Assembly (NCBI RefSeq): GCF_900156575.1 | Contig: NZ_FTNY01000003.1 | Span: 1 to 64,000 of the forward strand | DNA: 64,000 nucleotides | Source of the DNA: Chryseobacterium shigense | Lineage (GTDB): Bacteria; Bacteroidota; Bacteroidia; Flavobacteriales; Weeksellaceae | Direction: 5' to 3' | In this document: in pieces, positions 26,573 through 35,995 of the stretch | Layout: each line of letters opens with the position of its first letter | Position numbering within the stretch: position 1 is the first letter of the stretch | Program-made: the position numbers and the translations under genes | The notes under the pieces: generated by a model | What the model was told of the DNA's origin: nothing | Databases searched by the model: none | What the model saw: the letters and a program-made list of their open reading frames with translations, nothing else

Positions 26573-28765
26573 TTGAAGAAATTTCCCTTTTATAAACAGC
26601 CGGATGCTAAAGATTGCGGCCCTACCTGCCTTAGAATTGTAAGTAAATATTACGGCAGAAGTATATCCTTGCAGCAGATCCGTACCCTTTCTGAAACGAC
26701 CCGTGAAGGAAGCAGCCTTTTAGGGTTGAGCGATGCATCAGAAGACTTAGGATTCCGTTCCCTTGGAGTCCAGATCGATTTTAATACCCTTGCAGAAGAA
26801 GTACCTTTCCCCTGCATTGTCCATTGGAACAAGAACCACTTTGTTGTTGTCTATAAAATTGATAAAAACAACAAAGTCTATATTTCCGATCCAAGCTACG
26901 GACTCATCACCTATACCCGTGATGAATTTATCAAATTATGGATCGGTGAAAACGCCAACGAAAATACGGAAGAAGGAATCGCCCTTATCCTTGAAACTAC
27001 GCCGGCCTTTTTTCAGACCGAGTTTGATACAGAGGAAAGTAAGGCCAGCTTTTCTTTCCTTTCAAAATATCTGCTTAAATACAAGTCTCTTGTTATACAG
27101 CTTGCCGTAGGTCTTTTAGCAGGAAGTTTACTTTCTCTTATTTTCCCTTTTCTTACCCAGAGTATTGTAGATGTTGGGATACAGAATCAGGATCTCAACT
27201 TCATTTATGTTGTCCTGCTTGCCCAGATCATGTTGTTCCTGGGAAGAATGGGTATTGAAGTGATCCGAAGCTGGATTCTTCTTCACCTTTCGGCAAGGAT
27301 CAATATTTCTATCATTTCGGATTTCTTTATCAAGCTGATGAAGCTTCCCATAAGCTTTTTTGATACGAGGATGACGGGAGATATCATGCAAAGGATCAAT
27401 GACCACCACAGAATTGAGCAGCTTTTGACGAGTTCATCCTTAAATACTTTGTTTTCTTTGGTCAATCTGGTCATCTTCAGTATTGTTCTGTTGTTTTACG
27501 ATTACAGATTGTTTGTTGTATATCTTGTAGGAGCAGCACTGTATATCGGGTGGATCAGTTTTTTCCTCAGTAAAAGGAAGGAATTGGATTACAAAAGATT
27601 CTCTCAGGTATCGCAGGAACAGAGTAAAGTTATCGAGCTTATTAACGGGATGCAGGAAATAAAAATGCATAACGCAGAAAAGCAGAAGCGTTGGGACTGG
27701 GAATTCCTGCAGGTGAAATTATTTAAAATAAGAATAAAATCTCTTTCCCTTGAACAGTGGCAATCTGTGGGAGGAAATTTCATTAACCAGATGAAAGATA
27801 TTCTGGTCAGTTTTCTTTCGGCGAAACTTGTATTGGAAGGAAACCTTACTTTAGGGATGATGCTTTCGGTACAATATATCATCGGACAGTTGAACAGTCC
27901 GTTGTTACAGCTTATCGATTTTATCAAACAGACTCAGGATGCCAAAATCTCTCTTGAAAGATTAGGCGAAATTCATGACAAAGACGACGAAGAGGATAAA
28001 AATGAACAGTATGCCGGAGAAATCCCGCAAAAAGATATTGATGTGAGCAATATATCATTCAGGTATATAGGATCGGATGTTCCTGTATTCGAAGATTTAA
28101 GCCTTACAATACCTTATCAGAAAACGACGGCTATTGTAGGCGCCAGCGGAAGTGGAAAAACAACGCTCCTAAAGCTTTTGATGAAGTTTTATGAACCTAA
28201 TTCCGGAGAAATCAGACTTGGAAATACCCAGCTGAGAAATATTTCCCCCAGATTCTGGAGAGATCATTGCGGAGTGGTGATGCAGGAAGGGTATGTATTT
28301 AATGATACGATAGCCAATAATATAGCCGTAGGAGAAGACCATGTTGATAAGAAGAAATTAAGACGTGCGGTGGAAATCGCCAACATTAAGGATTTCATTG
28401 AAGGTCTTCCGTTGAGTTACAATACAAAAATCGGAAACGAAGGTGTGGGAGTGAGTGGCGGTCAAAAGCAAAGACTTTTCATAGCGAGAGCAGTGTACAA
28501 ATCTCCTGATTTTATATTTTTTGATGAAGCCACTTCAGCGCTGGATGCCAATAATGAAAAAGTTATTATGGAAAATCTAGAGCAATTCTTTAAAGGCAAA
28601 ACGGCTATTGTTATTGCGCACAGATTATCAACAGTGAAACATGCTGATAAAATTATAGTTCTGGATAAAGGTAAAGTAGTAGAGGAAGGCAGCCACACTG
28701 ACCTGGTTGCTTTAAGAGGTGAATACTACAGACTGGTGAAAAATCAACTGGAATTAGGAAATTAA
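26573..28765 (+). CDS. Peptidase-containing ABC transporter (C39), bacteriocin export
   Basis: A 730-residue exporter that removes double-glycine leaders and pumps the core out. Residues 1-130 are an intact C39 peptidase: catalytic cysteine in DAKDCGPTCL (C15), histidine in KNHFVVV and aspartate in ISDPSYG. A six-helix membrane domain follows (about 160-440), then the ATPase with Walker A GASGSGKTTLL, signature VSGGQKQR, Walker B FIFFDEATSALD and the switch histidine in AHRLSTV. The start is a TTG at 26573; a nearby ATG at 26560 is out of frame. It works with the HlyD adaptor downstream and is a paralogue of the exporter at 45611-47812. Confidence 0.95.
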   Translation: MKKFPFYKQPDAKDCGPTCLRIVSKYYGRSISLQQIRTLSETTREGSSLLGLSDASEDLGFRSLGVQIDFNTLAEEVPFPCIVHWNKNHFVVVYKIDKNNKVYISDPSYGLITYTRDEFIKLWIGENANENTEEGIALILETTPAFFQTEFDTEESKASFSFLSKYLLKYKSLVIQLAVGLLAGSLLSLIFPFLTQSIVDVGIQNQDLNFIYVVLLAQIMLFLGRMGIEVIRSWILLHLSARINISIISDFFIKLMKLPISFFDTRMTGDIMQRINDHHRIEQLLTSSSLNTLFSLVNLVIFSIVLLFYDYRLFVVYLVGAALYIGWISFFLSKRKELDYKRFSQVSQEQSKVIELINGMQEIKMHNAEKQKRWDWEFLQVKLFKIRIKSLSLEQWQSVGGNFINQMKDILVSFLSAKLVLEGNLTLGMMLSVQYIIGQLNSPLLQLIDFIKQTQDAKISLERLGEIHDKDDEEDKNEQYAGEIPQKDIDVSNISFRYIGSDVPVFEDLSLTIPYQKTTAIVGASGSGKTTLLKLLMKFYEPNSGEIRLGNTQLRNISPRFWRDHCGVVMQEGYVFNDTIANNIAVGEDHVDKKKLRRAVEIANIKDFIEGLPLSYNTKIGNEGVGVSGGQKQRLFIARAVYKSPDFIFFDEATSALDANNEKVIMENLEQFFKGKTAIVIAHRLSTVKHADKIIVLDKGKVVEEGSHTDLVALRGEYYRLVKNQLELGN

Positions 28766-28806
28766 TTGTACTCCCTCTGAAAAATGGGGAATTTTATCTT
28801 AGAAAC

Positions 28807-30105
28807 ATGAAAGAAGACATCTTAGACAATATTGAACTCCGCTCGGAAAGTGTTCAGGACATTCTCACCCAGCCTCCTCATTGGATGATACGCTGGGGAA
28901 ACAGCGTTATTTTAGTTATACTTCTGCTTATCCTTGTGATGAGCTATATCATCAAATATCCGGAATTTGTTTCTGCTCCGGTTATCGTTACCTCACAAAA
29001 CCCTCCTGAGAAAATTGAGGCGCGAATGAACTCAAAAATTGAAAAAATCTTTATCAAGGATCATCAGGAAGTGAAGAAAAATGATGTCCTGATGGTCATG
29101 CAGTCTACGGCCAATTATAAAGATGTTTTAGAACTGAAAAAGCTCGTGGATTCTATTTCGCCTCAACAGCTGCAAAACTTCCCGATTGCACAGACCTCAA
29201 GATTTAAACTGGGTGAGCTGCAGGGAGACTACAACAGTTTTGCAAAAGCTTTTCAGGATGAGGAACTTTTTACAAGACTTCAGCCCTATGCACCGGAAAA
29301 TATAGCCGCCAATCAGAGTATTTCAGAATACAGGGGAAGAATTGCCACACTAAAACAGCAAAAAAGTCTGGAACTGGCCAAATATGATTTATCAAAGAAA
29401 AGCTATCAGAGATCTCAGGAATTATTCAATCAGGGAGTCATTGCTTCCGTAGAACTTGAAAATGAAAAAATAAAATATCTTCAGGCTCAGCAAAATCTTG
29501 AAAATCTCAATATTTCTATCTCCCAGATGGATGAAGGGATTTCTAATCTGAATAAAACGAAAAGCGGAACAGCCATTAATACAGAAAAAGATAAGATCAC
29601 CTATTCTTCCCAGAGTTTACAGCTTTTCGAGCAGCTTCGTAAGTCTTTGAAACAATGGGAACAGAATTATCTTGTGATTTCTTCTACAGATGGAATGGCC
29701 AGTTTTCAACAATTCTTCGGTGAAAACCAGTTTGTAAAAGCAGCTGAGCCAATCCTTTCCATACTTCCGACCAACAAAGAGAAGCTGGTAGGCAGAATGT
29801 CTGTTCCTACCGTTAATTCAGGAAAAGTTCTTACCGGGCAGAAGGTACTGATCAAACTTGATAACTACCGTTTCCAGGAATACGGTATTGTAGAAGGGAA
29901 AGTACAGAACATATCTCTGATCCCCGATGATAAAGGAAACTATTATGTTGATATTACTCTTCCTAAAGGACTAAAAACCAGTTACAATAAAAAATTGGTT
30001 TTTGACAAGGAGCTCAGAGGTAACGCAGAGATCGTAACTCAGGATCTCCGGCTTATCGAAAGATTCTTCTACCAGATCAGAAAATTATTGGGATATCAGA
30101 GTTAA
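28807..30105 (+). CDS. HlyD-family periplasmic adaptor
   Basis: A 432-residue membrane-fusion protein: one N-terminal transmembrane helix (about residues 30-50), a lipoyl-like half (ARMNSKIEKIFIKDHQEVKKNDVLMV written as two beta hammerheads), a long coiled-coil hairpin (about 170-260) and a second beta region (VPTVNSGKVLTGQKVLIKL). It links the C39 ABC exporter to an outer-membrane exit duct in type I secretion. It is the only HlyD gene in the window and lies 41 bases after the exporter. The second C39 exporter, in the lanthipeptide cluster, has no adaptor of its own and may use this one. No TolC-type gene is present nearby. Confidence 0.92.
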   Translation: MKEDILDNIELRSESVQDILTQPPHWMIRWGNSVILVILLLILVMSYIIKYPEFVSAPVIVTSQNPPEKIEARMNSKIEKIFIKDHQEVKKNDVLMVMQSTANYKDVLELKKLVDSISPQQLQNFPIAQTSRFKLGELQGDYNSFAKAFQDEELFTRLQPYAPENIAANQSISEYRGRIATLKQQKSLELAKYDLSKKSYQRSQELFNQGVIASVELENEKIKYLQAQQNLENLNISISQMDEGISNLNKTKSGTAINTEKDKITYSSQSLQLFEQLRKSLKQWEQNYLVISSTDGMASFQQFFGENQFVKAAEPILSILPTNKEKLVGRMSVPTVNSGKVLTGQKVLIKLDNYRFQEYGIVEGKVQNISLIPDDKGNYYVDITLPKGLKTSYNKKLVFDKELRGNAEIVTQDLRLIERFFYQIRKLLGYQS

Positions 30106-30128
30106 CGTATTCCTTACAGATATTAAAT

Positions 30129-30158
30129 AAAACCGCAACTTCTATGAGCTGCGGTTTT
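30129..30158. terminator. Terminator after HlyD gene
   Basis: Stem AAAACCGCA (30129-30137) pairs with TGCGGTTTT (30150-30158), followed by a T run. It lies between the convergent HlyD gene and the heme-motif lipoprotein gene and can act on both strands. Confidence 0.75.
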
Positions 30159-30205
30159 GCTTTTTATAAAATTGAAGTTACTGTAAATAGAGGGTAGTCT
30201 GCCAT

Positions 30206-31579
30206 TTATTTTGCCTGTTTAACCTTTAAAAATATAAAGCTGTAATCCGTAGGATATTTCTGTGCTCCTACCGAAGCATTCTTATGACAATCCATACACT
30301 GCTTCTCCTGAATATAGGTTTCCATGGTAACATTAGCTATATTATTCGGAGTGATCCCTCCATCCATCAGCGGAGCTGTTTTATTGTTATTGCCATCCTG
30401 AATTGGATTTTCCGGCCACTGTACATTGACCAGCTGATAATATTGCCATACGGATTTAGGATTGCTGGCTTTGATCATATCTCTGATTTGCTTATTCAGA
30501 TTTTGTATCTCCGGCGTAATGGCATTGTTGGCAATACGCATGACCTGAACCGGTTTACTCAAGCTGTCCTTGCCAGGTACCGGAGACTGATTAGGTTGGT
30601 CTGTACTTTTCGGATTATAAAAACAATATTTCACGGAAGGATCTACCTGCCCTTCTGTCGGAGCATTGTTGACATGTTCAAAGGTCATCCAGGTAAACTG
30701 GGGGGACTGATTTGTTTTCCGGATGATATGAAGGCCTACCAATCCTAAATATTTCTGCGTGTATTTTCCATAGATCGGCTGGTTATTCTTATCAAAACCT
30801 TTAATTTCCGGAACCATAGCTTTGGATATTTTATAAAAATTCTTTAGTGATTCCAACTGATCTTCAGGAATGATCCGCCATGCTGCTTTGATCTCAATGG
30901 ATTCCATCGGAAGCCATACTCCCTGATTTTTGGCGGCAAAAGCATTTAAATTTTCAGAACTGTATAATTTATTTTTCCTTATAAAATCACTTTCAATACT
31001 GTTCATCCGGATCTCATACCAAACGATGTTTCCACTCTGATCTGTCAGCCATGCTCCTTTAGCCTGCATGATTTCATCTACATTACCTCCGAGCATTGCT
31101 CTCAGCTTAGGTTTTGGAAGACTCGCATTTACGTCAGTAAACTTATTGATTTCATTGATGTATTTTATATAGCCGTTTTTGCTTTTAAGATTCCATTGTT
31201 CAGGTTGTTTGGCAGCAAATACATCATCTGCACTTAAGTAGCTTTCCCATACGGTAGGACTATAATCTCCCGGCATTCCGTAATCAGCAGCAACGGCGGT
31301 AGTATCAGGAAGACCTCTTTCATCTGAAGCTTTCCAGTTTAGAGCGAGAAAATTTTTCCATGCAAAACAATTCAGCACACTTTGAGAACTGTGTCCGCAG
31401 ATAGAGTCAGCGGGCAATTGATAACCCACAGTAGGTGGATCACAAAAAGCTCCACAATCCATATCTGCCATTTCTTTGGAAAAGCCCAATCTTGAGTTTA
31501 ATTTTTTATCCTTTTTTCCGGATTCACAGGAAATTGAAATTAAACTCAATAGAAAAAAGGAAAATATTAATGTTCTCAT
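30206..31579 (-). CDS. Lipoprotein with one c-type heme motif
   Basis: A 457-residue exported protein with a lipoprotein signal (SLISISC, lipidated cysteine at about residue 18) and a single heme-attachment motif CMDCH near the C-terminus (about residue 432). The regions SVLNCFAWKNFLALNWKA and SPTVWESYL are shared by a family of cytochrome-c-like proteins of unknown function. Its start codon overlaps the stop codon of the 578-residue gene by 4 bases, so the two are translationally coupled and probably work together. A role in electron transfer for an oxidase is plausible but unproven. Confidence 0.75.
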   Translation of the reverse strand: MRTLIFSFFLLSLISISCESGKKDKKLNSRLGFSKEMADMDCGAFCDPPTVGYQLPADSICGHSSQSVLNCFAWKNFLALNWKASDERGLPDTTAVAADYGMPGDYSPTVWESYLSADDVFAAKQPEQWNLKSKNGYIKYINEINKFTDVNASLPKPKLRAMLGGNVDEIMQAKGAWLTDQSGNIVWYEIRMNSIESDFIRKNKLYSSENLNAFAAKNQGVWLPMESIEIKAAWRIIPEDQLESLKNFYKISKAMVPEIKGFDKNNQPIYGKYTQKYLGLVGLHIIRKTNQSPQFTWMTFEHVNNAPTEGQVDPSVKYCFYNPKSTDQPNQSPVPGKDSLSKPVQVMRIANNAITPEIQNLNKQIRDMIKASNPKSVWQYYQLVNVQWPENPIQDGNNNKTAPLMDGGITPNNIANVTMETYIQEKQCMDCHKNASVGAQKYPTDYSFIFLKVKQAK

Positions 31580-33312
31580 TTCAGTATTTTTTGAACCTGT
31601 TGGATTTGCTGATCAGAAAGTAATGTATGGTTGGCTGCGATATTCAGCTTAGGGAGCGAGCCTGGAGCTACAACTTCCAACACTCCGGATAGAGTATATC
31701 TAGCATCTGAAGCATTATTGTACAACGCAAGTGGTTTCTCACCTAACACGGCATCAGCTTCAGCTGTAATATCTATAATGAAAAGCTGATTATCATTACC
31801 CAGATCCTGAAAATCCGTTACAGAAGCATTGATTCCAGCACCAAAATCAAATCCCGTTTTCTGATTGGCATCACTGGCCAATACCGCAATTCCTCTCGTA
31901 GTAGTTCCGGCCTCGATTTGTGTAATACAGGAAGTTAAGTTAGAAAATGTATTCAGTTTATTGTAAAGACTGGCCTGAAGTAAACCATTATCCAGAAGAT
32001 ACTGCACGCTTGGTAAAGTCACATCAGGATCTCCAACCGGAGGATATTCCTGAGGCTTTTCTCCACTGGTGGGAATTCCCGTTCCTGCCAACTGCACTTT
32101 AAAAACATCTGCAATCTGAGAACCCCATTTTAGAGGCTGGTTTTGTACCAGAATCTCGCTGAGTTTAAAATTAGCCCCAGCCGGAACTTCAAATCTAGAG
32201 TGCAAAATCATATTAGAAGGATAAAAAGTGGTCCCCGGATTAATATCCGTTCCTCTTATAATTTTATAGCAGTCTTCAATCTTATAGCCTTCCGCTGAAG
32301 CCGGCATTGTAAACTGGGTAAAATCCGGCAGCTGGCCGTACAATGCAATAGGATTAGTTAATGATATTTTCAGTTTATTATTGTAAACGAGTGAATTAAC
32401 ATTCTGCCCGATGCGTGGATCACTGTTTCTGTAGATCTGTCCGTACTGGGCAGCACAAATCAGGGTATTGGCATCTGTGATTACCTTTCCGTTAACCACT
32501 CTTAAAATTGTTGCTGCGGCTCCTAGATAAATCTCTGCACCTAAAGAATTGGGTGGACTGGTAAGATGTACTGCTCCCCCGCCCTCTGCGGTGGCCGAGG
32601 AACCCTTATTCCATTTATTGATCGGATTATATGCAGGCAGCCCTGTCTCCCGTACAATAACCGGATTATGATGTTCATCTAAAAGATAAAGATCTTCTTT
32701 TTTTACATTTGAATTGTTCAGAATTTGCTGATAAAGGGAAACTACCATATCCTGAGATACTTTCCACATATGAAACCAGTATTCAGGATTTTCATGGGTA
32801 AAATCTACGGCAATGATACCTCCGTTTGTATCTCTTGTCACTGCCCATTCACAGTATTCGTCCTGCCAACCTCGGGGACCGGAAGGGCCAAAAGGTTTTG
32901 TAGCTGTATTATCAGGATCACATGGATTTTTAGTAACTGTTAATGTAATATCATATTTTTTACTGAAAGCATCCGGGCCTATATCGGCAAGTTCATGTAA
33001 TTTGTCGGTGGCATCAGCTTTTCCAAACTTCTGAGTAAATAAATCTGTGAAATAGTGATTGATTCTATTCGGAAAAGCCCCCCATTGTATAGGAACTGTA
33101 TTATTTTTAATGGGAGTTACAGGGGTTACAAGAGGATTATAGTACCAGCTTCTGGGATGATCGTAGCTGCTTGACCATGGATTTCCCATTTGGGAATTAA
33201 TCGTACAGTATTTTACATAATTGCTCCAGGCATTCTCAATCTGAATTTTCAGATTCGGCTGGTCTTTAAAATCTTTTTCCGCCTGATAGGCAGGTGTGTC
33301 AAATTTTTTCAT
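31576..33312 (-). CDS. Unknown 578-residue protein coupled to heme lipoprotein
   Basis: A large protein with no signal peptide and no family I can name. Notable stretches are GWQDEYCEWAVTRDTNGGII, then VDFTHENPEYWFHMWKVSQD near residue 170, several Cys and many Trp, Tyr and His residues, suggesting a cofactor- or metal-binding enzyme. The last 40 residues are a helical segment (LLSDQQIQQVQKILK). The gene overlaps the heme lipoprotein gene by 4 bases and follows the tyrosinase/DUF2182 operon on the same strand, from which it is separated by a terminator and about 400 bases. A role in oxidative chemistry is inferred from this company only. Confidence 0.7.
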   Translation of the reverse strand: MKKFDTPAYQAEKDFKDQPNLKIQIENAWSNYVKYCTINSQMGNPWSSSYDHPRSWYYNPLVTPVTPIKNNTVPIQWGAFPNRINHYFTDLFTQKFGKADATDKLHELADIGPDAFSKKYDITLTVTKNPCDPDNTATKPFGPSGPRGWQDEYCEWAVTRDTNGGIIAVDFTHENPEYWFHMWKVSQDMVVSLYQQILNNSNVKKEDLYLLDEHHNPVIVRETGLPAYNPINKWNKGSSATAEGGGAVHLTSPPNSLGAEIYLGAAATILRVVNGKVITDANTLICAAQYGQIYRNSDPRIGQNVNSLVYNNKLKISLTNPIALYGQLPDFTQFTMPASAEGYKIEDCYKIIRGTDINPGTTFYPSNMILHSRFEVPAGANFKLSEILVQNQPLKWGSQIADVFKVQLAGTGIPTSGEKPQEYPPVGDPDVTLPSVQYLLDNGLLQASLYNKLNTFSNLTSCITQIEAGTTTRGIAVLASDANQKTGFDFGAGINASVTDFQDLGNDNQLFIIDITAEADAVLGEKPLALYNNASDARYTLSGVLEVVAPGSLPKLNIAANHTLLSDQQIQQVQKILK

Positions 33313-33716
33313 GGTGTTAATTTTTAATAGGGTATCGTTTTTATGAAATTGAAGTCATGATAGCAGAATGGGTATCCTCGATATATCAGCACGGAAACGT
33401 GCAGTGAAGGTCTGAATCCAAAAAAGCATCATTTAAAAAGTGATCATTCTTAGTAATGCTTATCTGAAATGTAAATGAGATACTCAAAGCTAGATCTAAT
33501 CCTTTGATATTCTTTACGTATTTATACCCATTTTTATTTTTCGCAATTTTTACTTAAGCTTACATGCTCTTTAGTTTCAGAAAAAAAAACCTTCAAAATG
33601 TACCCCTTATTTTATCGCACAAAAAAACCGCACTTTAACGTGCGGTAGTTGTTCACCCTTATTTTAAATTCTTCAATAAGTCCGGTGAAGTTGAATATAG
33701 TAGAAAACAAAAGTAT
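33313..33716. other. Intergenic region upstream of the 578-residue gene
   Basis: About 400 bases holding the terminator of the DUF2182 gene at its right end and presumably the promoter of the 578-residue gene at its left end. I see no further gene, repeat or RNA element. Confidence 0.5.
33621..33646 (-). terminator. Terminator after DUF2182 gene
   Basis: Stem ACCGCAC (33627-33633) pairs with GTGCGGT (33640-33646). On the minus strand it is followed by seven T. It ends the tyrosinase-DUF2182 transcript and separates it from the next operon. Confidence 0.8.
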
Positions 33717-34484
33717 TCAGTTTAAATTCAATGCCTTTTTCATATTGACCTTTGTCTGGGCAATGATAACACGCAGAAGCTTCAGCCGAAAACTGAAATA
33801 CCACTTTGGAAACTTTGGGTGCTCCATATGTTCACTGATCATGATGAAAGTAACCACAATCATGGCCACGTTATGTCCCGAAGGAAGAAGCATTGGGAAA
33901 AGCATTAGTGCCCATCCTGCTCCTACACACCAGACTCCGTGCATAATTCCGAACATGAATGCATCCCGATTGGCTTCGGAACCGAAAGCAGCCAGTGAAA
34001 CATGATCATGTCCACGATTCAGATACCGCTGTTTAATCGGAGAGAACTGCCATATCACTGCAATAACTCCAATTGCTATAGCCGGAATATAAGAATTGGG
34101 CAATAACAGATTCAATCCAACGATCAAAACATTCATAAAAAATCCCATAACGATCCATACTGCGGTATATCCTGCTATGAAAAGCAATGCAGACCCTAAA
34201 CGCCGGCTTTTGAAACTTCGGTCATAAATATATTGAACAGGCGTAATCAATTTCGGAAGCATCATCGCCAATACCATCAAGGTCCAGCCGATCATAAGAT
34301 CTGATACAGGATTCATCTGCATCATCATCTGAAGAGACGCCTTTGATGGACCTTCAAGCGTGACATGACAATGTTTTACCGTCATAATGCCCCCTGGATT
34401 AAATAACAGGATCACCCAAAACACAGCACTTACTGCCAGAATCGTTATACTTATTGAATAACGGATCCTTTTCCAGGTTTTCAT
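33717..34484 (-). CDS. DUF2182 membrane protein
   Basis: A 255-residue integral membrane protein with six to seven hydrophobic segments. Features of the DUF2182 family are the MDLMIGWTLMVLAMMLPKLI-like segment with its Met-rich core, IWQFSPIKQRYLNRG and FMFGIMHGVWCVGAGWALML. The Met, Cys and His residues inside the helices suggest handling of a metal ion; the family has been called a predicted metal-binding membrane protein. The gene overlaps the tyrosinase gene by 4 bases, so copper supply to, or removal from, that enzyme is a reasonable guess. Confidence 0.82.
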   Translation of the reverse strand: MKTWKRIRYSISITILAVSAVFWVILLFNPGGIMTVKHCHVTLEGPSKASLQMMMQMNPVSDLMIGWTLMVLAMMLPKLITPVQYIYDRSFKSRRLGSALLFIAGYTAVWIVMGFFMNVLIVGLNLLLPNSYIPAIAIGVIAVIWQFSPIKQRYLNRGHDHVSLAAFGSEANRDAFMFGIMHGVWCVGAGWALMLFPMLLPSGHNVAMIVVTFIMISEHMEHPKFPKWYFSFRLKLLRVIIAQTKVNMKKALNLN

Positions 34485-35995
34485 AGCTGTTGCTCTTCAC
34501 GATAGATGCTTACGCGGCCTACCGTAATTTTTTCATCCGACGGAATGACATTATCAGGAAGTATGGTGACGTCCAAAGAACTAATATCAAGCTCATTATT
34601 AATAAACAGGTTATCTATAATGTCTGTAATATTAAGGATAAATGTCAATCCTGTTCCACCATTATGACCCTCTTTATCCGAAGCATTTCGCAGTCCGAAC
34701 AGAGAAACATGTCCGGCAAGCTGGTGGTTGACAGAAACACTTAGAATATTGGCATCTCTGGTTCCTTTTACATTCTCCAGCTGAAGATACACCTGATCCG
34801 GCAATTGGGTAGAAGATGCTTTCATCAGACTGTTGGGTACATTTTTCCAGGAGCTGCTTTCTAACTTTACCGTGGTTTTGGCTCCCGATCCGTCTAATAG
34901 AATTTGTCCCGCATTGGCGCCAACAAGTTCTGAGTTGTTTCCTAAATCCATATTCTGTTCTTCTAAAGATTCTGTTCCTACTGATTTTGCTCCTAGTTTC
35001 GTTAATCTTTGAGAAAGTGTTTTTTCAACCAAAGGAGCTGTTGTTGGTGCTAAATCGTCATAGGTATAATCCAGCTTCGCTAAGCTAGTCATTTCTTCAG
35101 GAGTATACACCCAGGCTTTGTTATCCGGCAAAGGCATAATGAATTCTCTTTCACCATAGAGGGCAGGTCCTCCAAGCCACAACGGATTGATAGGATTATG
35201 GTTTTTCACATTCCAGGCAGCCCACATTCTGTCGATATTGCAGTGATGAAGATAGAAGATAGGATCAAGTCCTGCAGAGTCGGGATCAGACATCAGCCCA
35301 TCCTGTCCGCCTACCTGTACATGTACGAGATTATGAGGATTACTTTCAAGATTCCCGCTCAAGGCTCCGTCATGTGAGAATCTGGTTTCCGGTCCGCCAT
35401 ACCCAGGTTTTGACGTAGCAGAATTACTTCCCGTATAGATCGTATTTCCCTGACAGGCCTCTGATAGCGGTGGAATTTCAACATAAATGTTTCCATCATT
35501 TTTAGGGCCGTACCGTGCGGTTACATATAAAGGATTCGGAGTTCCGTCCGGAAGGGTTTTCTGTGTGAAAGCGGGCGGTATTTTATATTGATCTCCTGAA
35601 CCAAGATAATTCCAATATGGGAGTGCCCAATCAGCAGGTCCACCTAAGCTGATCACGGCCTGACGAATCTGTTCTTCCAGGGCAATAAGATAACCACGAT
35701 GCCAAGGTGCGAAATACCAGCTTTGATGCTGACACTGGTTCCAATATTTAGCGACGGTACCTGAATCAGGAAGCGGAGTTGTAGGAACATTTGGAGGACC
35801 AGGAAGAACATTCCAATTAGGAAATTTTTCTCCTCCCATTTGCTCACCATGCATCGCTGCAAAAAACCACCAGCTGTTCTCATCATTTAGAGTCCGGGAT
35901 TGCATCACGCCAACTGCTTTTGCATACCAGAGAAGATCCGGATTGTCAAAAGTTCCGTTCTCTTCCCAAGCATTTTTTCTTGTAAACTTTGCCAT
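34481..35995 (-). CDS. Tyrosinase / polyphenol oxidase
   Basis: A 504-residue type-3 copper enzyme that would oxidise phenols or catechols to quinones. All six copper ligands can be assigned: H49 (AMHGEQ), H90 and H99 (HQSWYFAPWHR) for the first copper; H221 and H225 (NPHNLVH) and H251 (DPIFYLHHCNIDRMW) for the second. C88, two residues before H90, is placed for a Cys-His thioether bridge as in plant and fungal enzymes. The C-terminal part (from about residue 365; SLFGLRNASD, then ITVGRVSIYRE) resembles the capping domain of plant-type polyphenol oxidases. No signal peptide is seen. The ATG at 35995 (MAKFTRKN) is chosen over 36055, which would add an unrelated 20-residue tail. Confidence 0.92.
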   Translation of the reverse strand: MAKFTRKNAWEENGTFDNPDLLWYAKAVGVMQSRTLNDENSWWFFAAMHGEQMGGEKFPNWNVLPGPPNVPTTPLPDSGTVAKYWNQCQHQSWYFAPWHRGYLIALEEQIRQAVISLGGPADWALPYWNYLGSGDQYKIPPAFTQKTLPDGTPNPLYVTARYGPKNDGNIYVEIPPLSEACQGNTIYTGSNSATSKPGYGGPETRFSHDGALSGNLESNPHNLVHVQVGGQDGLMSDPDSAGLDPIFYLHHCNIDRMWAAWNVKNHNPINPLWLGGPALYGEREFIMPLPDNKAWVYTPEEMTSLAKLDYTYDDLAPTTAPLVEKTLSQRLTKLGAKSVGTESLEEQNMDLGNNSELVGANAGQILLDGSGAKTTVKLESSSWKNVPNSLMKASSTQLPDQVYLQLENVKGTRDANILSVSVNHQLAGHVSLFGLRNASDKEGHNGGTGLTFILNITDIIDNLFINNELDISSLDVTILPDNVIPSDEKITVGRVSIYREEQQL

